Shown: positions 12,054-21,527 of the stretch, in pieces
Numbering within the stretch: position 1 is the first letter of the stretch
Layout of the letters: each line of letters opens with the position of its first letter
Assembly: GCA_030512335.1 (NCBI GenBank)
Contig: JAULSU010000002.1
Coordinates: 5,394,001-5,458,000 of the forward strand
Source of the DNA: Immersiella caudata
Taxonomy: Eukaryota > Ascomycota > Sordariomycetes > Sordariales > Lasiosphaeriaceae
Length of the DNA: 64,000 nucleotides
Direction: 5' to 3'
Notes under the pieces: generated by a model
Databases searched by the model: none
Told to the model about the DNA's origin: nothing
The model's input: the letters and a program-made list of their open reading frames with translations, nothing else
Position numbers and translations under genes: made by a program

Positions 12054-14462
12054 ATGACGTCAATGGCCGCCGAGTCGGTGTCGACCATTTTGGTGTCGTG
12101 CAAACAAACCCGGTTCCATATCGAGAGCCCGAATTATCGCGAGGTATGTACTCCCAGTTATTTTATCTTGGCACTTCAGATCAAACCAACGATTTGGCCA
12201 GCTCGACATCGAAGGCCTGAACATCACCGTCACCTCTGGAGAAGGAGGGAAAGCATCGGCCAAGGCAAGGGGCAAGGCCAAAGCCTCTGAGGGCACCGAG
12301 GTTCTCAGCAATGCAAAATTGCGACTCAAGGCCGGCAGCCGGTATGCCCTCATCGGTCGAAATGGGTCGGGAAAGTCGAGTGAGTTTTCTGTCATGTTGT
12401 CAACAAGGGGTCAAAACTAATGGCGGCAGCCCTTCTGCGAGCCATTGCTGAGAAGCTGATCCCCGGCATCCCTGAGAAAACAAGAGTGGCAATCCTGCAG
12501 CAAACCAATGCCAGCGACGCAAACACTGAGCCTCTACCCGGGTCATCTGAAGCTGCTAGCGGCCCGACAGTACTGGAGGATGTCATTGACAAGGCCACGG
12601 CGAGGAGCGAGCTTGAGCAGGAGATCCACGCACTTTCAGATGGCGTGAACGGCTCCGACTCGCTCGGTGCTCTGCGGGCTTTGAGAAGGCTCCGTCATGA
12701 GAGGATGCAGAAGAGGCTGTTCATCCTCGACAAGGACGCGAGGTTACGGAGTGGTGCAAGAGGGCTACAGGCTCGCAAGGCTTTGTCCGAGTTTGAGAAA
12801 CAGATTGCAGAATCCGCCGCCTTGTAAGTCCCTCACACAACTCCTGAGGGGTGTCTCGAATTGCTTCAAAGACCAAGAGCTGACAGAGCCAGGGTGGAAC
12901 AAGCCGAAGACGAGATTTCGTCAGAAACACTGCAGGCCGAGATTCAAGAAGCAGCTGATATGCTCGCCGAACTCCAAATCCAAGTTGAGCCCTCTCGTCT
13001 TGCTGACATCGAGTCTCGCGCAAAGAAGATTCTCGCTGGTCTCGGCTTCACCGACGCCTATCTCACCCGCCCGGCCTCCTCCCTCTCTGGTGGATGGCGA
13101 ATGCGCAAAGCCCTCGCCACAGCCTTGCTGCAGGAAACGGACATTCTGATCCTCGACGAACCCACCAACTTTCTTGACCTCCTCGGCATCATCTGGCTCC
13201 AGCGGTATCTCCAATCCATCGCCGAATCATCAGACACTCCCCCAACCCTGATCCTCGTTTCTCACGACCGAGACTTCATCGGCCTCTGCACCGACCTCCT
13301 GATCATCAAAGACAAAGACCTCGTCTACTTCCACGGTGACCTCCCGACCTACGAAGCCGCGCAGTCGGAGCGCCGCCTCCATCTCACCAAGATGAAAGAA
13401 GCCCAAGACAAGCAAAAAGCCCACATGCAAGACACCATCCGCCAAAACATGGCCCAAGGCCGCAAAGCCGACGACCAAAACAAGATCCGCCAAGCCAAAT
13501 CCCGCCAGAAGCGCCTCGACGACCGCATGGGCATGAACGTCTCGGCCAAAGGTGGCCGCTTCAAGCTCAACCGCGATCTCGCAGGCTACCACTTTTCCGC
13601 CCGCTCCGAGATTGAAATCCCCCCCGAAGAACGCCCCGTCACCATCACCCTCCCCTCCCCTCCGGACCTGCGCTTCCCCGGGCCCCTCCTCTCCCTCGAA
13701 TCCGTCACCTTCCGCTACCCTCCTCCCCGCGGTTCTAAGACCCTCCCTCCCCCCACCCTCTCCGACATCACCCTCTCCGTCCACATCGGCGACCGCATCG
13801 GAATCCTCGGTCTCAACGGCGCCGGAAAATCCACCCTCATCCGCCTCCTCGTCGACGAATCCAAACCTACCCGCGGCACCATTACCAAACACCCCCGTCT
13901 CAAACTAGGCTACTACTCCCAACACGCCGTCGAAGCCCTGCAATCCCTAGGCCGCTCCGAACCCGACCTCACCGCCCTGTCCCTGCTCACCCGCGAAATC
14001 CAAGGTGACCTCGACGAAGGTGAGATCCGCGGGCTTCTCGGCTCGCTTGGCTTGCCAGGACGTGTAGCCTCTGATATCCCCGTGGTGAAACTCTCCGGTG
14101 GACAGCTCGTAAGGTGTGAGTTGGCGAGGATCTTGTGGAAGAGACCGCATTGTCTTGTGCTGGATGAGGTGACGACGCATTTGGATTATGAGACGGTTAC
14201 GGCGCTACGGGAGGCGTTGAGGGACTGGGAGGGGGCGGTGGTGCTGGTTAGTCACGATAGGTGGTTTATGAGGGGGGCGATTGAAGGGCTAGTGGATGAG
14301 GGGGGGAGTGAGGATGAAGAGGAGGAGGAAGAGGAGGAGGGGGTGGTGAGGAGGAGGGTTGTGCACCGTTTAAGACAGGGCAAGATGGCGGTTTTGGAGG
14401 GAGGTGTGCAGGAGTTTGAGAAGGTTATGGAGAAGAGGGTGAGGAAGTTGTTGGCTGATTAG
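12054..14462 (+). CDS. ABC-F family ATPase (GCN20/ARB1-like)
   Basis: Four exons (12054-12143, 12202-12379, 12430-12823, 12887-14462) give 745 residues; introns are 50-63 nt. Two ABC cassettes lie in tandem with no membrane segments, as in the ABC-F translation and ribosome factors. Cassette 1: Walker A GRNGSGKST (split by intron 2), signature LSGGWRMRKA, Walker B ILILDEPTNFLD, switch VSHDRDF. Cassette 2: Walker A GLNGAGKST, signature LSGGQLVR, Walker B CLVLDEVTTHLD, switch VSHDRWF. The linker between cassettes is rich in Gln/Lys/Arg. An acidic run (DEEEEEEEE) lies near the C-terminus. Length resembles GCN20 (~750). ATG at 12063 is an alternative start in the same frame. Which ABC-F subgroup it belongs to is not settled. 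The second Walker B has V where P is usual. Confidence 0.9.
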
Positions 14463-14638
14463 GTGGGACATGGCGTAGGTTGGTTTTGGGGGGAGGAGAA
14501 GGATTTGTGGTGCGTATCATTGCTAGTCATTGCTGCGCATCTGTCGAGTATCTATCCGAACCTATTCCCATCATACCTAAAACGATCAAAATCCATACCT
14601 ACCAAGACTCCCTACAAAATCTCTTCCAGGCATATAAC

Positions 14639-16276
14639 TCACAAAACTCTCCTCCCAACCAAAATTTTCAACCTCTCCCCCTCCTCCTTCTCGACTTTCA
14701 TCCAACCCCCCTTCCCAACCTCCACAATCGTCCCATCAACACAAACCTTCCTCCACCTCTCATCCTTCTCCTCAATCGTCACCTTCACCTCCTCCACCTC
14801 CTCATACCCTACCCCCTCCCCATCCTCTCCCCACCTCATCCTCACATGACTCCCCTCCTTATACGCCGCCATCATAACCTCCATCGTCCTCTCCCCGCCT
14901 ACATCACCAAAGTGAACCAACCTCAACTTCCCATCTAGCGGCTTACTCTCCGGAGAAATCGTAAACGTTTTCTCGAGGTTGGACATCATGGTGGCGAGGA
15001 CATAGTTGAACTTTTTGTTCTTGCGGAGGGGGATGAAAGTGGATGAGTTGCGGTGGCGGACTTCGACTTTGGCGGAGTAGGCGTGGGAGAGCTTGAGGAG
15101 CTCGGCGGCGGCCATGCCGAAGCGTTTGGAGCCGTGGGCGCGGTAGGCGGGGGTGTCGGATTCCCAGACGAGAGAGGCGTGGAAGCCGTAGGAGGCTACG
15201 ATGGTACCTAGGAGGTGGTCGATTTCAGGGTGGGGGCTGTTTCCGTTGGTGTGGCTATTTGCCCCATTGGCCTCGGTATTGCCGTTGGTTTTGACGCTGG
15301 GTCCGTTGGTGTTGCTGTCGGTGGCTAGCTCGGCGGAGGAGACAAGGCGAGAGCCTGGAGAGAAGGACGCCCTAAAAGTGGGCAGCGGCGAGGGGATGCC
15401 TCGGAACAGCGTGCGCAGTCCGAGAATGAGATGCGATGCCCCCTGTGCTGTGTAAAGAGGCTTGTGCAGCGAGTGGAAGAGCGCGTTGCCGGTTCCAAGA
15501 GGGAGCACAGCGACGGTCGGAACTGGGGTATCCTTACCAGACACCGACTGGTCTATCCCATTCAGCAGGTCGATAACGCCGCCATCGCCGCTCAGAAGAA
15601 CAATAGCTCGGTTCGGAGAAGCTGGCTTCGCCCCGTTCCTCGCATTTCCGTTCACCTCCGCAGAGCCCGTCCCCGCCAGCCCGCGCGCAAAGTCCCGAAC
15701 AGTCGTCGAGCTCTTCGTCACCGTGAGCCGATAACGGTAGCTGTACCCGTCCGTCCCGCCCCCAGCTGCCTCACCGTCTCCGAATTGGTCGGCTTGTTCC
15801 GCGAGTCCGAGCCGTTGCTCTCGCAGTCCGAGAGCCTCCAGCAACGGATGTAACACACCCTCGTAGAATGCCGGCGCTTGACCCGTTCCAGACCGAGTCG
15901 ATACAATGACATCCAGAAGCTGATTTCTGCCGTCCGATCTCAGATGCGCGGGGATCACATCGAGGAGGAATTCCGCTAGCGGCTCCTCCGGCAGTTGTGC
16001 TGCGAATAGAACGGAAACCTGGAACCGCGGCTTGGCATCGTCGCTCTCTTTGTCGTCGGATGCTTCGGTGAGGCTGTATACCAAATACCCATCACTTTCT
16101 GGTCGCTTCAGAATGAAGACAATTTCCTCGCTCTTGAGGCGATTGACGTGTTCCGTATTGTCGCCATTTTGAGTGGCCCAGAGCAGCTGGCCATCTCTGT
16201 AGTCGACAATCTGTACCTCGCGGGGAGGTGTGGCATCTGGGATGCGGGCGACATTTACTGGCATGTGAATAGCCAT
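14639..16276 (-). CDS. diacylglycerol/sphingoid-base kinase-fold lipid kinase
   Basis: A single exon gives 545 residues; 16276 is the first ATG of the frame. The core matches the DAGK catalytic fold: a nucleotide-binding glycine motif (LLSGDGGVIDLLNG, ~residues 224-238; family consensus GGDGT), then VLPLGTGNALFHSL, and after a poorly conserved Ser/Asn-rich insert the substrate-domain blocks GTIVASYGFHASLVWESD, HGSKRFGMAA and LVHFGDVGG. This is the arrangement of LCB kinases and ceramide-kinase-like proteins. Phosphorylation of a long-chain base or diacylglycerol is inferred. The first ~120 residues are specific to the fungal group. It converges with the ABC-F gene, leaving 176 bp between stops. 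The coding strand becomes G-rich over the last ~330 bases. Confidence 0.85.
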   Translation of the reverse strand: MAIHMPVNVARIPDATPPREVQIVDYRDGQLLWATQNGDNTEHVNRLKSEEIVFILKRPESDGYLVYSLTEASDDKESDDAKPRFQVSVLFAAQLPEEPLAEFLLDVIPAHLRSDGRNQLLDVIVSTRSGTGQAPAFYEGVLHPLLEALGLREQRLGLAEQADQFGDGEAAGGGTDGYSYRYRLTVTKSSTTVRDFARGLAGTGSAEVNGNARNGAKPASPNRAIVLLSGDGGVIDLLNGIDQSVSGKDTPVPTVAVLPLGTGNALFHSLHKPLYTAQGASHLILGLRTLFRGIPSPLPTFRASFSPGSRLVSSAELATDSNTNGPSVKTNGNTEANGANSHTNGNSPHPEIDHLLGTIVASYGFHASLVWESDTPAYRAHGSKRFGMAAAELLKLSHAYSAKVEVRHRNSSTFIPLRKNKKFNYVLATMMSNLEKTFTISPESKPLDGKLRLVHFGDVGGERTMEVMMAAYKEGSHVRMRWGEDGEGVGYEEVEEVKVTIEEKDERWRKVCVDGTIVEVGKGGWMKVEKEEGERLKILVGRRVL

Positions 16277-16827
16277 GCTTGCGGCAAATGCGGATGATGG
16301 GCAACAAAGTTGGAGCCGTTGAACTCTGGAAAAAGAAAAAGAAATGGAGGCACTCGGAGAAGAGGGGACAAAAATAATCTTGAATGATTTCGCAATGCTG
16401 CTGTCATACAATGTATTTCTAATTGCCCGACGCAAGGAGCAGGTGAGCAGCAGAGTCGTAGCTGCTCACCCCAAGTTTGTTGGCACAGCCGGCCGCTTGA
16501 CTCAGAATACGGCGCCGCTAAATTGCGTTATCATCCCGCCCACTTTGCTCACCTGCGGCTCCGATGTGGAGTGAATGCCTCGGCTGGCCCACCCGGCATC
16601 AATTGGCCGACCCCCGCGGGCTTTCAAGGCAGCGCGGCTTTGTTGGGGGACATACTGACGGACCACTGACCTTGGCTGGGTGAGATTGTCGGTGTGCCTC
16701 TCTGGCAACCGCACCGTATCACATTTCCCTCGGCCAACCCGCATTTTCCTTTGAAATCACGGGCCCCGCCCCGCTGACTCTGACACGTCCGCTCGCTCCG
16801 ACGTTGCCTCTTCGCATTCGAGCGGTC
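16277..16827. other. intergenic between tandem minus-strand genes
   Basis: About 550 bases: promoter of the lipid kinase and 3' flank of TRM1. No gene is seen. Confidence 0.5.
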
Positions 16828-18948
16828 TCACTTGCCCTTTGCCCGGTTCATCGGGCCCCAGTTTTCCGTGGGATTTTCCTGATATCTGACGAGCTTTACC
16901 TTGGTCACTTCGCGGCCCAGCGCCTCGTCGAAGACAACCGCTGGCTTCTCTTCCTGTTTTTGCTTCTCCCCCTCTTCTGTTGCTGATTCGCCGGACTTCT
17001 CGGCCTCGGCTTCCTGCTTCTTCCCCAAGCCCAGCAGGCGGTAGCCGGTGCTTCCGGGCTTGATGTTCTCTTCCTTGACCGGCGCCTTCTGGCGCACCCA
17101 CTCTCTCATGACATGCCAGATGACGGACCAGGGAGCATCAGTCTTCACACTGCCCGGCTTGGTGTGGCTTCGCGTCACCCGGTACCCGAGGCCTTTGAGA
17201 GCGCCCTTGAAGGCAGCTTCCGAGGGTGTTGTGCAGTGGATCATTCCGGAGAGAGTAGCAGGGTGAAAATAAAATGGGTATGGCTCAACAGTGGCCAGCT
17301 CCGCCTCTCGCGACAAATCCATTCCCGACTTGGCTGCTTCCATATCTTCGGGCGACGGCAAGAACTCCTCCAGGGCTGTCTGGAGCATTCCCCTAATCCT
17401 GGCAGTGGTGCCGTATACTTCAGGTGAGGCGTCATCGAGCTCAGCCAGAATCCGTTTGATGAAGTCCGGCGAGTGTATGCGGCCAGCATACATTGGCCCT
17501 GCCATGTGCATTGTCCCGCCGCAGTGCTCGCATGATCGGTTTACTGTGGGGCCTTTGGCCAAGCTGTGCTTGTAGAACACACCGGATCCTTTCTTATTCG
17601 GTGCCTCCTTGTTCGCCATAAGGAGCTGGGTTGCCCATGCGCCGCAGCCGGAATCGCAGTTGTAAACGACCATGTTTTTCCCGCCCTGAAACTTGACCGC
17701 CGCCGGGGATTTCTTGATCCGAACGAACACTCTCAGGTAGAAGTCGATCGACAACGACACCAAGGGCTCCATCGCAAGACCATATTTCGCAGCCGCGGTC
17801 TCAATCGCATGGAGGACAATTCGGAGGCCGCCCTCATGCGAGTACCACCCCTTCACAGGTACTCCACCATAGAGGGAATAGCACTTTTCTGCGTACCCGG
17901 CCGAGGCCCAGACGCCGGAGTCGGTGCACGTAACGGCGAGCAGGCCTCCGTCATCCCGAACCGCCTGCACAGCGGCGTCAAGGAAAGGGGCAGCACTGCC
18001 ATAGGGGTCGAGATCCACCACGTCGTATTTTTCGCTCTTCGACACTTTCCCTGTCCGGAGGTCTTTTCGGCGGAGTTCCTGTGCAATAAGGGTATACATG
18101 TGCGCAATGGCATCGTCGTGGCTGACTTTGATCTTGGACTCAAGTCTGTTGTGTTTGACATTAAGCTTGATAGAGTCGACGGCCGTCTTGAGCAGGTCAT
18201 TCGATGTGACCGAGGTGAGGAAGGGTATCTCGTGGGCGTAGCGCAGGGCGCGCAGTCCGCTGGCCGAGAGCGCATCAAGAATGGTGAACTTGGAACCGGG
18301 CTTTTCCTGTTCAGCGCCAGCAGCGGCAGCTGTTTCTTGTTTTCCCCCAGAGCTCGTTTCGGTGCTCTTCTCGGCTTCAACGGCGGCTGGTTGCGCTGCG
18401 TTTTGTGCTTCTTCTGCTAGAAGCTGATTTTCGGCATTGTTCGATGACCCCTCCTCAGCTGTAATCCTCGTCGCATTCTCCAAAATCTTGGGGCTCTTGG
18501 TCGGTGGCCCCCCCTGTGCCTCGCCCTGCCCTGTAGGTTGCTCCTTTCGCTTCCTTTTCTTGTCGGCAAGCTTGTCGGACTTGGATCGGTAGGCGAGCTG
18601 CTTGTGTTCTAACCTCTCCTTGCCGAACGCCTTGAGGGTCAGGATGGTGAGGTCCCTGTTGAACTGTTGAATCGGATTGTAAAACACTTGGCTGACGCCT
18701 TGGTCATTGCGGACTTTGGAGTTCTGTTCGACAGAGGCTTCGGGGATCAGGATGTGCGCGAGCCCCTCCTTGATGGTGGTGTACCGTATACCCTCGTAGG
18801 AAATAATTTGCTTGGCGGCGGGGAGCGCAGTGATGGGCTGCGCTTCGGTTGCCATTGCGCGTAGTATGATGTGTAAGGGATTTTTGTTTATTTTTTTCCG
18901 GTTCACATTTCTTGAAATGTGTTGGAGAGATAGGAAGCTTCGAAGCAT
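16828..18948 (-). CDS. TRM1: tRNA (guanine26-N2)-dimethyltransferase
   Basis: A single exon encodes 706 residues. Family blocks: EGLAHILIPEA, then the hallmark VFYNPIQQFNRDL, the SAM-binding region with SASGLRALRYAHEIP, the catalytic-type DLDPYGSAAPFLDAA, LAVTCTDSGVWA, and the C-terminal zinc-binding Cys (NCDSGCGAW, CEHCGG). It dimethylates G26 of cytosolic and mitochondrial tRNAs. A low-complexity insert rich in Glu/Ala/Gln (~residues 125-215) follows the FYNPIQ block, with likely nuclear targeting in the KKRKRK run. Two in-frame ATGs exist: 18948 and 18855. The first adds a basic, acid-free leader (MLRSFLSLQHISRNVNRKK), which looks mitochondrial; the second begins MATEAQ. In yeast TRM1 two starts give mitochondrial and nuclear forms, so the same is inferred here. 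Confidence 0.95.
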   Translation of the reverse strand: MLRSFLSLQHISRNVNRKKINKNPLHIILRAMATEAQPITALPAAKQIISYEGIRYTTIKEGLAHILIPEASVEQNSKVRNDQGVSQVFYNPIQQFNRDLTILTLKAFGKERLEHKQLAYRSKSDKLADKKRKRKEQPTGQGEAQGGPPTKSPKILENATRITAEEGSSNNAENQLLAEEAQNAAQPAAVEAEKSTETSSGGKQETAAAAGAEQEKPGSKFTILDALSASGLRALRYAHEIPFLTSVTSNDLLKTAVDSIKLNVKHNRLESKIKVSHDDAIAHMYTLIAQELRRKDLRTGKVSKSEKYDVVDLDPYGSAAPFLDAAVQAVRDDGGLLAVTCTDSGVWASAGYAEKCYSLYGGVPVKGWYSHEGGLRIVLHAIETAAAKYGLAMEPLVSLSIDFYLRVFVRIKKSPAAVKFQGGKNMVVYNCDSGCGAWATQLLMANKEAPNKKGSGVFYKHSLAKGPTVNRSCEHCGGTMHMAGPMYAGRIHSPDFIKRILAELDDASPEVYGTTARIRGMLQTALEEFLPSPEDMEAAKSGMDLSREAELATVEPYPFYFHPATLSGMIHCTTPSEAAFKGALKGLGYRVTRSHTKPGSVKTDAPWSVIWHVMREWVRQKAPVKEENIKPGSTGYRLLGLGKKQEAEAEKSGESATEEGEKQKQEEKPAVVFDEALGREVTKVKLVRYQENPTENWGPMNRAKGK

Positions 18949-19849
18949 GGCCGGCCTTCACGAGAGTTTCCTCTGCGACACCCACTTGAACGATGGAGTC
19001 ACTGACGCCCAATGGAGGGCCATTTTTGGGGGGGATTCTGCCGCGAGCAACTGTGGGCGGTGAGAGAGCGCATATTGGCCCCACATATTTTTCAGGTGTG
19101 GCTGCACAGCATAAAGTGAACCTTGTTGGCCGCTACGCAGCAAGAGAGTTGAGGTTGACTGCACGCAACCCAGGTGGGAGCTGTAACATACAATCGTGTT
19201 GTCGAATTGTAAAGAGGAATTCAAAGAGCCACTTTATGCCCTCTACCCTGGAAACCTGAAGCTAGATCTACTAGGAATGCAGGGAGGTATAGGCTACTTC
19301 CGACCGAGAGGGTAGGGGGCTCCCATGTTCCGCGGCTACAACCAACACTATTCACAGCTTGAGACGACTCCAAAAGAATCACAAGGTTATTTTCAAACTT
19401 ACCGAATGCACAGAAGGGGGTGATGAAGCAAGAACAAGAACTGAGGCAAAAGTTTGCTTCATGTCTGTGTTCCCCGAATTAGCCTCAGGCCCTCATGTGC
19501 GAGTCACTCAAAGATGGAAAGAACCCCTTACAGGTTCTGATCATCTGGTCAGCTCCTTCCCTCTCCTGGGAGAGCAGTCCCTCCCAGGCTGAATCCCACG
19601 ACGGCTCCTTCTCTTGTCGCTACCATGGCTTCCTCTTCCAAGCATTGTCAGAACGGCCAAGTCGAATGGGAATATCTTCGGTGCCGAACTCCCCTCTCCA
19701 ACATTGCATGGTGTCGTGTCGTTTCTGGACCTTACTCTTCATATCTTCCTGACCTGCTGACATTTTGGGCTCCTGGGTGCGAGGCGCTCCCTCCCGCTGC
19801 CTCCCCGGTTACTTATTGCCTTTGTTGGTATCAATTGTCCTAGATCGCG
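18949..19849. other. divergent intergenic region
   Basis: About 900 bases between the 5' ends of TRM1 (-) and the SLATT protein gene (+). A 72-codon frame from ATG 19625 ends just before the SLATT start and may be an upstream open frame in the leader. No domain-bearing gene is seen. Confidence 0.45.
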
Positions 19850-20716
19850 ATGGCCGGGGCCGGAAAGGAGGCCAGCCACTTGAGCTTCCCGCCCTTGAAA
19901 AACGACCAGCGTTCGGATACGGGCGAAAGCATCTACAAGTCGGACCGCCCGTCCAGCATTCCGATCCCTGTTCCGGGCCGTGTCGGGAGCACCACGCCTG
20001 TCTTCGCCAAGTCAAGTCCTCCGTCGGGCTCGCGACCTAAATCCCATGTCCCCACCCTCCAGCACCGCTTCTTGACTCCCGTCGAATGGGCTCGGGTAGC
20101 TCACGGTGTCGGAGCGATCAAGGATGGCGAGACACACACGGTTGTCCATCCTACTTGCTGGTACTGGCCGCCCAAGGGACTGCCCGAGGGTCTCTACCGA
20201 GATGTTGTTGCACAGCGATCGAAATACTTCATCTCGTACCATCTCCTCAGCACACTACGATGGTTCCTCATGATCCTCCAGATCGTTCTCGGCGCAATTC
20301 TCACCGCCCTCGGTTCTGTTCAGTTGGACACTGGCATCCCGATTACCGTTCTCGCTGCCATAAACACCATTGATGCGGGCCTCCTCGCTCTTATGCATAA
20401 CAGCGGTCTTCCCGATCGGTACCGACTTGATAAGGTGGAGTTCACAAAGGTGGAGGATCACTTGAAGGTGTGAAATATGGCTGTTCCATCATTCAGTGTC
20501 TCTCTAACCCTGGCGCAGGAACTTCTAGACACCGGTATTGTTGAGAACGGCCAGACGGTTGACGATGTGCTCAGCGATTGCTATCTGAGGTTCCAGAACG
20601 CCAAAACGACTGTTCGGGCCAACAAGCCCGATGCGTATACCGTCCAACCGTCGATCAGGGAGAAGTCGATCATCTGTCCTGACCCACCGGTACACTTCTA
20701 TCCTCCGAGCAACTAG
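19850..20716 (+). CDS. fungal SLATT-domain membrane protein
   Basis: Two exons (19850-20467, 20519-20716) joined across a 51-nt GT-AG intron encode 271 residues. The first ~90 residues are polar and Ser/Pro-rich, probably disordered and cytosolic. Two adjacent hydrophobic helices follow (LRWFLMILQIVLGAILTALG and ITVLAAINTIDAGLLALM), then a basic/acidic helix (RYRLDKVEF, KVEDHLKELLDTG) and a C-terminal helix (DDVLSDCYLRFQNAKTTV). This matches the fungal SLATT family (two-TM domain associated with SMODS/SLOG systems in bacteria). In bacteria SLATT proteins are predicted pore-forming effectors of nucleotide-signalled conflict systems; the fungal role is unknown. No SMODS-type or SLOG partner is seen nearby. 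Confidence 0.8.
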
Positions 20717-21527
20717 CCGCACACGCTGCTGGTCATTGTATTTGGCGTCGGGATTCGGTGAGAGGGAGTCACGATGACTATTTCTGGAGCATTCTAGCGA
20801 TTGTTTTATCATGTTGAGCATTTGGCGACGCATTGGAGCGTGGTGGGCGGGGGACATCTTGCTAGTATCAGACTGATTCGTGGTCATGTTGATGCTTGGA
20901 GGACTTTTGAGGCTCATATGAAGAAGCACAAGTAGGTCAAGGTCATCATTACCGAGAGTTCGGCTCACATGCAGACCGGGGCAGCATAGCTACCATAATA
21001 CAACGACAGGTTCTGCAGTCAGCGCTTAGACGTGTTTGCTGAAGCCTTGCGACGGCGGGTAGCTGGCCCGTCCCCACCGCGGCGCTGGGTGTCTTCAGGC
21101 TGATTCCGGCTCAACCACTATTCCCCTATCAAGGTGCATTCGACGCCAAGACCTCGACTGCCAGATGCAACACTGGCAAAAAGGGAATATCTGCTGAGGA
21201 CCCTTGCTCCGGGTTGAGGTCAATCTTCTCCGAATGTTTGAGTGGCCTTTCTTATCGCAAAGGTTTGCCTTCGTCGATTCCTCTCCGCGCTCGCAACGAG
21301 ATGTATTTAGGGGATCAATTGGGCTGAACGGGCGAGCTTTGGTTCGACCCTCGGCTTATACCGACCTCAGCTTACATTTGGATGAGCTTTGTGGCTCGAG
21401 GCAATTGACAGACGAGCCAAAGCGGTTCATGTAACCTAGCGGCGGTCACCTCTCGTTGTTGCGCTCGTTCCCCATTCGTCACTCGTTTTAACCTCAGCTT
21501 GTGCTGGGACGCGTCCAGCAAGACAAG
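20717..21527. other. intergenic
   Basis: About 800 bases between two + strand genes, holding the 3' flank of the SLATT gene and the promoter of the Fringe-like transferase. No gene is supported. Confidence 0.5.

Noticed and set aside
17566..18420. 284-codon open frame on the + strand
   Set aside because: Antisense to TRM1 with no recognisable family.
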